Shown here piece by piece: positions 26,630 to 34,490 of a stretch of DNA of 64,000 nucleotides. The notes beneath the pieces are model-generated. The model was not told the DNA's origin. It saw only the letters and a list, made by a program, of their open reading frames with translations, and ran no database searches. Source of the stretch: Chitinophaga parva. GTDB taxonomy: Bacteria; Bacteroidota; Bacteroidia; Chitinophagales; Chitinophagaceae. The stretch lies in assembly GCF_003071345.1 (NCBI RefSeq), contig NZ_QCYK01000002.1:1302001-1366000 (forward strand). The letters are read 5' to 3'. A program made the translations under genes and the position numbers. Position 1 is the stretch's first letter. Every line of letters starts with the position of its first letter.

Positions 26630-28882
26630 ATGAACCATCGCTTATTACTGACGGCAGCCGTCATATGTGCATTTTTTGCCTGTCACCCTGGCAAATCTTC
26701 AGTAGATACGGACAATACGCCACCACCGTCCCTGGACGCGCAGACCTCCCTTTCCCACCTGCAGGTGGAGGATCCCCTCCAGGTACAACTTGTAGCATCT
26801 GAGCCCCTGGTAGTGGCGCCTGTGGCCATGAGCTTTGATGCCAGCGGTCGCGCCTGGGTAGTGGAAATGACCAGCTATATGCCCGATACCCTGGGTACCG
26901 GCGAAGCCGATATGAACGGCAAGATCGTGATCCTGTCAGACAGCAACCACGATGGCCGCATGGACACCCGCAAGATCTTCCTGGACAGCCTGGTGCTGCC
27001 CCGCGCCGTATGCCTGGTAGGCAATGGCGTACTGGTGGCGGAGCCCCCAAAATTGTGGTTCATTGAGAACGATCATGACCACCCCGGGAAACGCACGCTG
27101 GTAGACAGTGCCTACGCCTACGGCGGCAACGTGGAGCACCAGCCTAACGGCCTGGTAAGGGCGATGGACAACTGTATCTACAGTGCCAAGTCCAGCAAGC
27201 GTTACCGCTATGACCACGGCCGCTGGATGATCAGCGATACGCATTTTCGCGGCCAGTGGGGCATTTCCCAGGACAATTACGGGCGCCTGTTCTACAATAA
27301 TAACTCTGCCAATGTACTGGGTGATTACTTTGCACCGGGCCTGGGTGCCGGCAACCCGCACCAGCAACGGGTGAGGGGCTTTGATGAAACCATCGTCAGC
27401 AATAGCAAAGTGTACCCGCTGCACCACACGGGCGTAAACCGGGGCTATGTAAAGGAAACCCTGGACAGCGAAGGCCGCCTGCGCGAATTTACTGCCGCCT
27501 GTGGCCCGGTAGTATTCCGCAGTCCTGCCCTGGGCGCCGCTTTTGAAAACAATATCTTCGTGGCAGAGCCCGCAGGCAACCTGGTGAAACGTAACATCCT
27601 GAACCCAGACAGCGCTTTCAAGGTAAAAGGCCACCAGGCCTACGATGGCAAGGAATTCCTGGCCAGTGATGATGAGCGCTTCCGCCCGGTGAACCTGTAT
27701 ACCGGCCCGGAAGGGGCCCTGTATGTAGTGGATATGTACCGCGGCATTATCCAGCATAAAACTTACCTCACGGATTACTTGAAAGGGGAGATCCGCAAAC
27801 GGGAGCTGACCAAGCCCCTGAACTGCGGCCGTATTTACCGCATAGTGCGTGCCGGCAGCCATCCGCTCATACAACCGCTCAATACCTCGCCAGACAGCCT
27901 GCTGGCAGCCCTGCACAGCAATAACGGCTGGCGCCGTGATATGGCCCAGCAACAGATCGTGGACCGCCAGCTGCAGGAACTGGTGCCGCAGCTGAAACAA
28001 ATACTGGCAGACAGTACCGGCAATGCCTGGATCCACGCGCTCTGGGCGCTGGAAGGCCTGCATGCACTGGCCTGGAACGATGTGGAACCCCTGCTGCAAG
28101 ACGCACGCAATGAGCAGCGCCAGGTCCAGGCCCTGGCAGTTTTACCGGCGGTGGTAAATGCATCAAACAGTACGGCTATCCTTGCTGTACTGGGCCACTT
28201 GGCGGGTAGCTATCCTCATCTCGGTGTGCCCATTGCCCTGGATCTTCCTGCCTTTGGCAATAACCCGGAAGCTGGTAAGCTCTCCGCTGCATTATCCATG
28301 GTGGGGACCAATGATGTATACCTGTCAGACGCGCTGATCAGCAACGCAAAAGATAAAGAACAACAGTGGGCGGAGGGGTACCGCGCCATGAAACGCGATA
28401 CCAACGCGGTCTTCTACCGCCGCCTGCAAGGTGCCATTAAAAAAGCGGCAGAAGCAAAGCTGGCAGAGAAGAACAAAGCGCTGGCAAAACAATTCCCCCG
28501 TGGTGCACAGATCTTCAACACCGTGTGCCAAACCTGCCATGGTGGCGATGGTAACGGTATTCACGCCCTGGCACCTCCCCTCAATGGTTCCGATTGGGTG
28601 AATGGCGACCCCCGCAAACTCAGCTCCATCGTGCTCTTTGGCCTGGGAGGCCCCATCAGGGTAAGCGGCAAAACCTATCCCGAGATATCCGGTGATATGC
28701 CTGCCATTGGCAACAACAGGGAATTTACGGATGCAGACATTGCCCAGCTCCTGAGCTACATTCGCCAGTCCTGGTACAATAAGGCTGCGCCCCTAACGGA
28801 ACAGGATATACGTAGAACGCGGGACGCAAATCCCGGACGCCAGAAAGCGTTTACCATGGATGAATTATTGCAGATCAAATAA
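26630..28882 (+). CDS. Lipoprotein: sorbosone-dehydrogenase-like beta-propeller fused to HEAT-like region and cytochrome c
   Basis: 750 residues from the Met at 26630. The lipobox is FFAC with Cys18. The N-terminal half (VEDPLQVQLVASEPLVVAPVAMSFDASGRAWVVEM..., DGRMDTRKIFLD) is the membrane-bound dehydrogenase domain of the glucose/sorbosone-dehydrogenase type, with ALYVVDMYRGIIQHK near its end. A helical, HEAT-like stretch follows, then a cytochrome c with C633-Q-T-C636-H637 and a distal GDMPAIG. Proteins with this order are common in Bacteroidota and Planctomycetes and probably oxidise a sugar or alcohol in the periplasm, passing electrons to the haem. The substrate is unknown. The frame extends upstream to 26540, but that part is not signal-like. 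Confidence 0.87.
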   Translation: MNHRLLLTAAVICAFFACHPGKSSVDTDNTPPPSLDAQTSLSHLQVEDPLQVQLVASEPLVVAPVAMSFDASGRAWVVEMTSYMPDTLGTGEADMNGKIVILSDSNHDGRMDTRKIFLDSLVLPRAVCLVGNGVLVAEPPKLWFIENDHDHPGKRTLVDSAYAYGGNVEHQPNGLVRAMDNCIYSAKSSKRYRYDHGRWMISDTHFRGQWGISQDNYGRLFYNNNSANVLGDYFAPGLGAGNPHQQRVRGFDETIVSNSKVYPLHHTGVNRGYVKETLDSEGRLREFTAACGPVVFRSPALGAAFENNIFVAEPAGNLVKRNILNPDSAFKVKGHQAYDGKEFLASDDERFRPVNLYTGPEGALYVVDMYRGIIQHKTYLTDYLKGEIRKRELTKPLNCGRIYRIVRAGSHPLIQPLNTSPDSLLAALHSNNGWRRDMAQQQIVDRQLQELVPQLKQILADSTGNAWIHALWALEGLHALAWNDVEPLLQDARNEQRQVQALAVLPAVVNASNSTAILAVLGHLAGSYPHLGVPIALDLPAFGNNPEAGKLSAALSMVGTNDVYLSDALISNAKDKEQQWAEGYRAMKRDTNAVFYRRLQGAIKKAAEAKLAEKNKALAKQFPRGAQIFNTVCQTCHGGDGNGIHALAPPLNGSDWVNGDPRKLSSIVLFGLGGPIRVSGKTYPEISGDMPAIGNNREFTDADIAQLLSYIRQSWYNKAAPLTEQDIRRTRDANPGRQKAFTMDELLQIK

Positions 28883-28904
28883 CCGGACATTTAATCAATG
28901 AGGA

Positions 28905-28942
28905 GCGGCCGTCCCCGGAAAACAGGGACGGCCGCTTTTATT
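28905..28942 (+). terminator. Rho-independent terminator after the cytochrome-dehydrogenase gene
   Basis: An 11-bp stem (GCGGCCGTCCC at 28905-28915, GGGACGGCCGC at 28925-28935) is followed by TTTTATT. Confidence 0.85.
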
Positions 28943-28958
28943 AGTTGATAGCACCTGT

Positions 28959-28996
28959 AAAAAGTAAAGCGCCCGGCAATTGCCAGGCGCTTTACT
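28959..28996 (-). terminator. Rho-independent terminator after mqnE
   Basis: AGTAAAGCGCC and GGCGCTTTACT form an 11-bp stem (28963-28973 with 28986-28996), followed on the minus strand by a T run at 28963-28959. It is back-to-back with the plus-strand terminator at 28905. Confidence 0.8.
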
Positions 28997-29027
28997 CCAA
29001 AATTTATTCGAAAAAATCTTACTGAAC

Positions 29028-30218
29028 CTAGTTCTTTGATGCACCCAGCAACTCTGCGTCGGTAAACACTTCCTCACTGTAATCTTTGACCACGTTATAC
29101 AGCGTATCGCGCTCAATAGGCTTGCGGCCGGCCTGGCGGATCAGCATGGCCAGTTGGGCCGTGTTCAGGGAAGGGTGTTGTTCTTCCGCGCCCGCCATGG
29201 AATAGATCTTCGTGGTATCATCAATGGTCCCGTCCAGGTCATTGACCCCGAAGGAGAGGGTGAGCTGCGCGGTTTGGCGTCCCAGCATGGGCCAGTAGGC
29301 TTTCAGGTGGGGGAAGTTATCCATATACAGGCGTGCAATGGCATACAGGCGCAGGTCTTCGATCACGGAAACCTCCGGTATGTGGGCCATTTCATTATCC
29401 TTATTACGGAATTTCAGGGGAATAAAGGTGTTGAAACCATGGGTCTCATCCTGCAGCTGGCGCAGGCGCTCCATGTGATCTACGCGGTGGGCGTAGGTTT
29501 CCACGTGGCCATACAGCATGGTGGCATTGGTATGCATACCCAGGTTATGCGCCGCACGGTGAATGGCCAGCCAGCCATCCGCATCTACCTTATCATGGCA
29601 GATCTGCGCGCGTACATCAGGGTGGAAGATCTCCGCACCGCCGCCAGGCATGGATTGCAGGCCCGCGTCGTGGAGTTTCTTCATGCCTTCTTCAATGGTC
29701 AGCTTTGCCTTGCGGAACATGTAATCCAGTTCCACGGCGGTAAAGCCCTTGATGTGTAGGTCCGGGCGGTGGGCGCGGATCTTGCTGATCAGTTCACAGA
29801 AGAAGTCCAGGTTCATTTTCGGGTGCACCCCACCTACGATGTGCACTTCGGTAACGGGCTGCCCATCGTATTTTTTTACGATGTCCAGCATCTGGTCTAT
29901 GCTTAGTTCCCAGCCCTCTTCCTTGTTCTTGTAAAGACGGGAGTAGGAGCAGAATTTGCAGGTGAAGATGCAGACGTTCGTGGGTTCAATATGAAAATTG
30001 CGGTTAAAGTAGGTATTGTCGCCATGCATGCGCTCCCGCACGTGATTGGCCAGGGCGCCTGCAAAACCTACGTCGGCTTTTTCAAACAGCAGCAGGCCGT
30101 CTTCCGGCGTTAATCTTTCCTGTCTGAGCACTTTTTCGGCTACAGCTTTCAGGCCCGCATCCAGTGAGGGTCTTTGCAGCAGCGCTTCAATTGAGGGGGA
30201 GGCTTGGCTAGTCGTCAT
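29028..30218 (-). CDS. mqnE: Aminodeoxyfutalosine synthase (radical SAM)
   Basis: 396 residues. The radical-SAM cluster motif is C83-x3-C87-x2-C90 in NVCIFTCKFCSYSR, preceded by FNRNFHIEPT. The MqnE/MqnC-type C-terminal region includes MPGGGAEIF, THGFNTFIPLKFRN and MLGRQTAQLTLSFGVNDLDGTID. MqnE joins 3-[(1-carboxyvinyl)oxy]benzoate with SAM to make aminofutalosine in the futalosine route to menaquinone. The close relative MqnC is the main alternative; the MPGGGAEIF and 396-residue length favour MqnE. Its ATG overlaps the TGA of the upstream protease gene (ATGA), so the two are probably cotranscribed and translationally coupled. Confidence 0.88.
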   Translation of the reverse strand: MTTSQASPSIEALLQRPSLDAGLKAVAEKVLRQERLTPEDGLLLFEKADVGFAGALANHVRERMHGDNTYFNRNFHIEPTNVCIFTCKFCSYSRLYKNKEEGWELSIDQMLDIVKKYDGQPVTEVHIVGGVHPKMNLDFFCELISKIRAHRPDLHIKGFTAVELDYMFRKAKLTIEEGMKKLHDAGLQSMPGGGAEIFHPDVRAQICHDKVDADGWLAIHRAAHNLGMHTNATMLYGHVETYAHRVDHMERLRQLQDETHGFNTFIPLKFRNKDNEMAHIPEVSVIEDLRLYAIARLYMDNFPHLKAYWPMLGRQTAQLTLSFGVNDLDGTIDDTTKIYSMAGAEEQHPSLNTAQLAMLIRQAGRKPIERDTLYNVVKDYSEEVFTDAELLGASKN

Positions 30219-32371
30219 TTTACTTTCACTATTTTAATGGTCTTCTTGCGATCCCGGTAAATAAGTTTCACAAAGTAAACACCATTTGCCTCATTTGCCA
30301 AATCAAAAGTAATGCGGTTGTTGGCCCCGATATCGCCGGCGCTGCGGGTCATAATCAGCCTGCCGGAACCATCGTAGACCGCAAAGTTCTGGAGGTCGGA
30401 TGGGATCTCGTAGAAGCCAATGGTAACGGGCCCGTTCGTGGGATTAGGCCAGTAGAGCATGCCTTTTTCCTGGAGCAGCGGGTTCACCGCTTTGGTCACC
30501 AGGTTGATATTGTCCAGGTAGATATTGTTCTCATAGTTGGTGATGTTACGGAACACTACCTGGTAGCGGCTGCCCCTTACCAGTGCTGTAAGATCAATGG
30601 AATCGCGGCGCCAGTCACTGGCCAGGGTAGGCGTAAACTCGCCGTTCACCGGTGTCTGGCGGGTTACCAGGGTGGCGCCGGCTTTTTTGTAAGGTGTGGT
30701 CTCGTAGGTGAGGCCGCAGTCTTTGGTGACCAGTACCTGCAATGTATCCCAGTAAGTATTGGTACCATGGATGTCTGAGGTGGTGGCGGCTGCGATATCG
30801 AAAAACAGGAACACGGAATCAGTGCTGGCCGGTGCATTGTATACCGATGTAAGCAGCTCATCTACCGGGCCATTGCTGGCATAACCCAGGTTGCGCATTT
30901 CCACGGAATGGGCGCTGTTGTGGCCTACATCCCGGTTCAGTTCCCAGGTGAAGGAATTATCCGGGTTATTGATCTTCCAGCCACCGGGCGGGAAATCATC
31001 GCTCTCGAAACCTTCCACCAGCGGGTAGGTACCGTCTGCATCATAATGGAAACTGCCATGGGCGGTGTCGTTGCTATGGTCCTGGTCTGTTACGCCATTG
31101 GGCAGGTCGGTATATACATCAAACGTAAAATGGCCGGTATCCACCACGCTGGAGGGCAGTGTTATTACCGTAGTAGCCAGGGACGCCAGGCTGCCGGTCC
31201 AGTTATAGGTTACGGGAGCGCTGTTATTGATGCGGTAGGATATTTTTACGGATTGCAGGGGAGTGGTGCCTTTATTCTTCAGGATGAGGGTGGGGGCTAC
31301 TTCATTGTCGCACACCTTGTCCATGGGCCCCAGCAGGGCAAAGGCCTGGGCGTCATTGGCCAGCAGGTTTACCGGCTGGCAGCCCTGTGAGTTGATCAGG
31401 GAAGCGCGCTGCAACTGCCATACGCCATCCATCACAGTAGCCTGGCCGGCGGTAAAAAGGTGCATACAGGCATCGTCCGTATAGTCCATGTAGTTCATGA
31501 ACATAATACCAGGGTAGGTGGGGGAACATAGGTCCGTCATCGGGAAGCCGGGACAGCCAAAGGTGCGCTTGCCCTGGGGCGGCGTATCTGCAATGCCATC
31601 GTCCACGGTGCAGCGGGCCACGCCATCCGCGTCATCATCGCCCCAGATATGGTGCATGCCAAAGTAATGACCTGTTTCATGGGTTACCGTGCGGCCGCCG
31701 TTGTAGGGGCTTTCCGCGGTGCCACTGGTGCCAAAGCCGGTATAGTCCACCGCAATGCCCTGTTCTTCCTTCGGGTAGCCGGCACCGGGAAGGGTGGCTA
31801 CGCCCAGGTTGCCGGAGGCAAGCTGGCATACCCAGATATTGAAATAGCTGTCGCTGTCCCATGCGTCGGAACCACCGGTGCTGGTGTATTTCACATCCTG
31901 GGCGGCGGTGGATACCTCAAAGGGGGCGTGGCTGCTGGTCACCCTTACCACCCCGGTAGCCGGATCCCCATTGGGCGTACGCTGGGCCAGGCAAAACTGG
32001 ATATGGGTATGCCCGATGATGGGTTTCCAGACGGCGGGCACTGCGGCGGTATCTGCATTGTCCCCGGCAAAATCCTCGTTCAACACCTTCATTTGCTGGG
32101 CTACCTGCAGGTCTGTGATCACGCTGGGATCCGGCATCACGATATGGATGACCACCGGCACCGTGATGGTGCTGGGCACGGCCGTGGTGCGCAGGTTGCG
32201 CATGTTTGCCAGGTGCTGTAGCAAGGCTTGCCGCTGCTGCTTGTAAGCCGTTTCCAGCTTGGGATTTTGTGCAAACAAATGTTGCATGGCTTCATCCGTA
32301 CCGCAGCGTCTTTGCGCTATGGCCTCAGTTCCACAGAGGATCGCCAGGAAAAGAAATAAGTATCGACGCAA
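30215..32371 (-). CDS. Secreted M43-family zinc metalloprotease with T9SS type-A sorting domain
   Basis: 718 residues from a TTG at 32371, which begins a clean signal peptide (MRRYLFLFLAILCGTEAIAQ). The frame is open to another TTG at 32428, but those 19 residues are polar and would precede the signal. The protease motif HExxHxxGxxH is complete: H231, E232, H235, G238, H241 (HETGHYFGMHH), with a downstream Met (FMNYMDY) for the Met-turn, as in the pappalysin (M43) family. A middle CARDB-like and carbohydrate-binding-like region follows. The last about 80 residues (WPNPTNGPVTIGFY...VYDGSGRLI...GVYFVKLIY) are a type-A T9SS sorting domain, so the enzyme is exported through the outer membrane by the gliding/T9SS machinery. 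It overlaps mqnE by 4 bp. Confidence 0.88.
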   Translation of the reverse strand: MRRYLFLFLAILCGTEAIAQRRCGTDEAMQHLFAQNPKLETAYKQQRQALLQHLANMRNLRTTAVPSTITVPVVIHIVMPDPSVITDLQVAQQMKVLNEDFAGDNADTAAVPAVWKPIIGHTHIQFCLAQRTPNGDPATGVVRVTSSHAPFEVSTAAQDVKYTSTGGSDAWDSDSYFNIWVCQLASGNLGVATLPGAGYPKEEQGIAVDYTGFGTSGTAESPYNGGRTVTHETGHYFGMHHIWGDDDADGVARCTVDDGIADTPPQGKRTFGCPGFPMTDLCSPTYPGIMFMNYMDYTDDACMHLFTAGQATVMDGVWQLQRASLINSQGCQPVNLLANDAQAFALLGPMDKVCDNEVAPTLILKNKGTTPLQSVKISYRINNSAPVTYNWTGSLASLATTVITLPSSVVDTGHFTFDVYTDLPNGVTDQDHSNDTAHGSFHYDADGTYPLVEGFESDDFPPGGWKINNPDNSFTWELNRDVGHNSAHSVEMRNLGYASNGPVDELLTSVYNAPASTDSVFLFFDIAAATTSDIHGTNTYWDTLQVLVTKDCGLTYETTPYKKAGATLVTRQTPVNGEFTPTLASDWRRDSIDLTALVRGSRYQVVFRNITNYENNIYLDNINLVTKAVNPLLQEKGMLYWPNPTNGPVTIGFYEIPSDLQNFAVYDGSGRLIMTRSAGDIGANNRITFDLANEANGVYFVKLIYRDRKKTIKIVKVK

Positions 32372-32508
32372 TTCGGTAAGGGTTTTAGTAGATGGTAGAA
32401 TGGCTAAAGAAGCAGCATTTTGTTGCAATAATATAAAATGTATTCAGCATAAAAGCCTAAACAGGACAAATCATGGTTTTGTTGCGGCCAATGCTTTTAC
32501 ACAGGGCT

Positions 32509-32538
32509 TTGATATTCATTAAATAAAATTAATATTTG
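32509..32538 (+). promoter_or_regulatory. Candidate promoter of the SprB-repeat gene
   Basis: TTG at 32509-32511, 18 bp, then TAATATTTG at 32530-32538, a near match to TAnnTTTG with one extra base. The start codon is 33 bp downstream. Confidence 0.4.
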
Positions 32539-32570
32539 TGGTGGTAAAGGGTTTTTAAAAAAATTGTTAC

Positions 32571-33896
32571 ATGCATTCAGACGGGCATATAACGCTTTGG
32601 AAGGCTATTTTAGTTTGCGGCTTACTTTCGGGGATGTTTTTTGAAACAGGTGAGCAGGCGCTTTCCGCGCATGGGCGCGGGATGGGTGGCGCAGATGATC
32701 TGGGGCGCGCTGCGCGCGAAGGGATAGCGGGTGATACGACCGTGGTGCCGGAAAACAATACAACCCTGGATACACCTGGTGTTAACAAAGTGGATACCAC
32801 CGGCGCAAGCAACGTCTTAGCAGCAGGAAGCCGGGATACGATGTATATGAAACCGCAGGAGCAGCTGCAATTGTCTGCTGTAGCGGATTCCAGCCAGGTT
32901 GCTGTTGCAGTTGCAACACCGGCAGCACCACCGGCACCACTTTTCATTGGCCATGATACCACTATCTGCGCGGGCATGGTCATCCTGCTGCACGCAGGTA
33001 CCGGTTTCCGGCGCTACGAGTGGTCTACCGGTGATACCACGGAAAGTATCATCGCAAATGCAGGCCAGTACCAGGTAAATGCTACGGACAGCCTGGGAGT
33101 GCACGTGAGCAATATACGACAGGTGCATGCCGCCGCAAGGCCGGAACTGGGCATTACCAGCCGGCCCATTGACTGTAAACATGCTTCTGCCACGCTTACC
33201 CTGCACCCGGACGGGGGCGCCGGCGGGCCTTACGCCTTTGCCCTGGAAGGTGGCGCTTTTACCCGTGGCCCGCTTTTTCCCGGCATGGCGCCGGGTGATT
33301 ATGTATTCCGGGTGCGGGATAGCCTGGGATGCCTGTCTGCCCCCGAGCCCTTTACCGTAAAGGGTTTCCCGGAGCGTACATTGCTTACCTCTGCCATGGT
33401 CAGTGGTGCGCGTTGCCCGGGTAGCGACGATGGCTCCATCCAGGTAAATATTGACCACGGCACGCCTCCTTTCACCTTTGCGCTGGATGGGCAGGCGGCG
33501 CGGTCCAACAATGTATTCAGCCATGTTTTTGCAGGACAGCATACCGTTATTGTGCAGAGTGATTTTTGTGCAGATACGCTGCAGGTTACGGTGAGCGGGC
33601 GTGCGCCCCTGCATTTTTCGCCGGTGGTGGGAGATGAGACCAGTTTGCATAACGGCCGCATCGCCTTGCGCCCTGGCGGTGGTACGCCGCCTTATGATAT
33701 TTCCTGGGACCAGGTGCCGGTGAAGGATACCGTGTTGTTGCATTTGCCGGCGGGTATTTATACGGTGCACCTGGTGGATGGTTTTGGTTGTGGGGCGGAT
33801 ACGAGTATCGTGGTGCGGGGTAGGGTGCCGGCGGCGAATGGTCCGGTGGCGGCAGGGCGGAAATCCAGAAAGGGAAAAGAGGGGCAAAAGAAGTGA
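32571..33896 (+). CDS. SprB-repeat surface protein, apparently truncated at its C-terminus
   Basis: 441 residues. A hydrophobic N-terminus (LWKAILVCGLLSGMFF) is the likely signal. After a low-complexity Thr/Ala/Val/Pro linker come an Ig-like block (DTTICAGMVILLHAGTGFRRYEWSTGDTTESI, as in gliding-motility adhesins) and repeats of the SprB type: GGAGGPYAFALEGG...GDYVFRVRDSLGC, DDGSIQVNIDHGTPPFTFALDG, and NGRIALRPGGGTPPYDISWD...GIYTVHLVDGFGC. Such proteins normally end in a type-B (CHU_C, gliding-associated) sorting domain. Here the frame ends in a Lys/Arg-rich tail, and a piece of that domain lies just past the stop in another frame. Export through T9SS is therefore doubtful for this allele. 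Confidence 0.8.
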   Translation: MHSDGHITLWKAILVCGLLSGMFFETGEQALSAHGRGMGGADDLGRAAREGIAGDTTVVPENNTTLDTPGVNKVDTTGASNVLAAGSRDTMYMKPQEQLQLSAVADSSQVAVAVATPAAPPAPLFIGHDTTICAGMVILLHAGTGFRRYEWSTGDTTESIIANAGQYQVNATDSLGVHVSNIRQVHAAARPELGITSRPIDCKHASATLTLHPDGGAGGPYAFALEGGAFTRGPLFPGMAPGDYVFRVRDSLGCLSAPEPFTVKGFPERTLLTSAMVSGARCPGSDDGSIQVNIDHGTPPFTFALDGQAARSNNVFSHVFAGQHTVIVQSDFCADTLQVTVSGRAPLHFSPVVGDETSLHNGRIALRPGGGTPPYDISWDQVPVKDTVLLHLPAGIYTVHLVDGFGCGADTSIVVRGRVPAANGPVAAGRKSRKGKEGQKK

Positions 33897-33973
33897 CTTA
33901 TCCTGGTATTGCCAATGCCTTTTCTCCGAACGGCGCTGGTAAAATAACGCAGCCGCATTGGCATAAAATAAAA
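33893..33973 (+). pseudogene. Remnant of a T9SS type-B (CHU_C) sorting domain
   Basis: Directly after the SprB-repeat stop, in the +2 frame relative to it, the sequence reads YPGIANAFSPNGAGKIT. This matches the start of the gliding-motility-associated C-terminal domain (pattern PNAFSPNGDGxN). Only about 15 of the usual 80-90 residues remain before the sequence runs into a terminator hairpin. This is best read as a frameshift plus deletion of the domain. Confidence 0.65.
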
Positions 33974-34002
33974 AAGCAGGTCATTAGTGTGACCTGCTTT
34001 TT
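33971..34002. terminator. Bidirectional terminator
   Basis: AAAAAGCAGGTCA (33971-33983) and TGACCTGCTTTTT (33990-34002) form a perfect 13-bp hairpin with T runs in both directions, serving the SprB-repeat gene on the plus strand. Confidence 0.85.
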
Positions 34003-34018
34003 TGTAACAGCCTGCATG

Positions 34019-34046
34019 AAAAAACGCAGGCATTGCGGCCTGCGTT
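34019..34046 (-). terminator. Rho-independent terminator after trxA
   Basis: A 9-bp stem (AACGCAGGC at 34023-34031 with GCCTGCGTT at 34038-34046), followed on the minus strand by six Ts. Confidence 0.8.
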
Positions 34047-34079
34047 CTCCAGTTGATATTACATCCAGCTTTATATCTC

Positions 34080-34397
34080 TTACAGGTGAGCCTGTATTTT
34101 TTTCTCGAGTACGGAGCGGGGAGCAGCACCTACTTGTTTATCCACCACTTCGCCGTTCTTAATGAACAGGATAGCGGGAATGCTGGTGATACCGTAAGCA
34201 ACAGACAGTTGCGGGTTCTGATCTACGTTCACTTTGCCAACTTTTACTTTGCCAGCATAGTCCTTAGACAGTTCCTCAACTACGGGACCGATTGCGCGAC
34301 AGGGACCGCACCATTCTGCCCAGAAATCTACTACGCTCAACTGTTCAGAGCTTAACACTTCTGTCTGAAAGTTTGAGTCTGTGAATTCGAGTGCCAT
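34080..34397 (-). CDS. trxA: Thioredoxin
   Basis: 105 residues, the usual thioredoxin length. The active site WCGPC sits in [23 protein letters not shown], the cis-proline loop is [13 protein letters not shown], and there is no signal peptide, so it is cytoplasmic. It reduces protein disulfides and is recharged by thioredoxin reductase. It lies 93 bp downstream of dnaE on the same strand and has a strong terminator of its own. Confidence 0.95.
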   Translation of the reverse strand: MALEFTDSNFQTEVLSSEQLSVVDFWAEWCGPCRAIGPVVEELSKDYAGKVKVGKVNVDQNPQLSVAYGITSIPAILFIKNGEVVDKQVGAAPRSVLEKKIQAHL

Positions 34398-34490
34398 ATG
34401 ATTTATTTTATTGTTTGCTTTATTGATTTTTCCGTGTGTAAGTTATAACAAATAACGAACCGTGATGCAAGGTACTGCATTTTTGACCGG

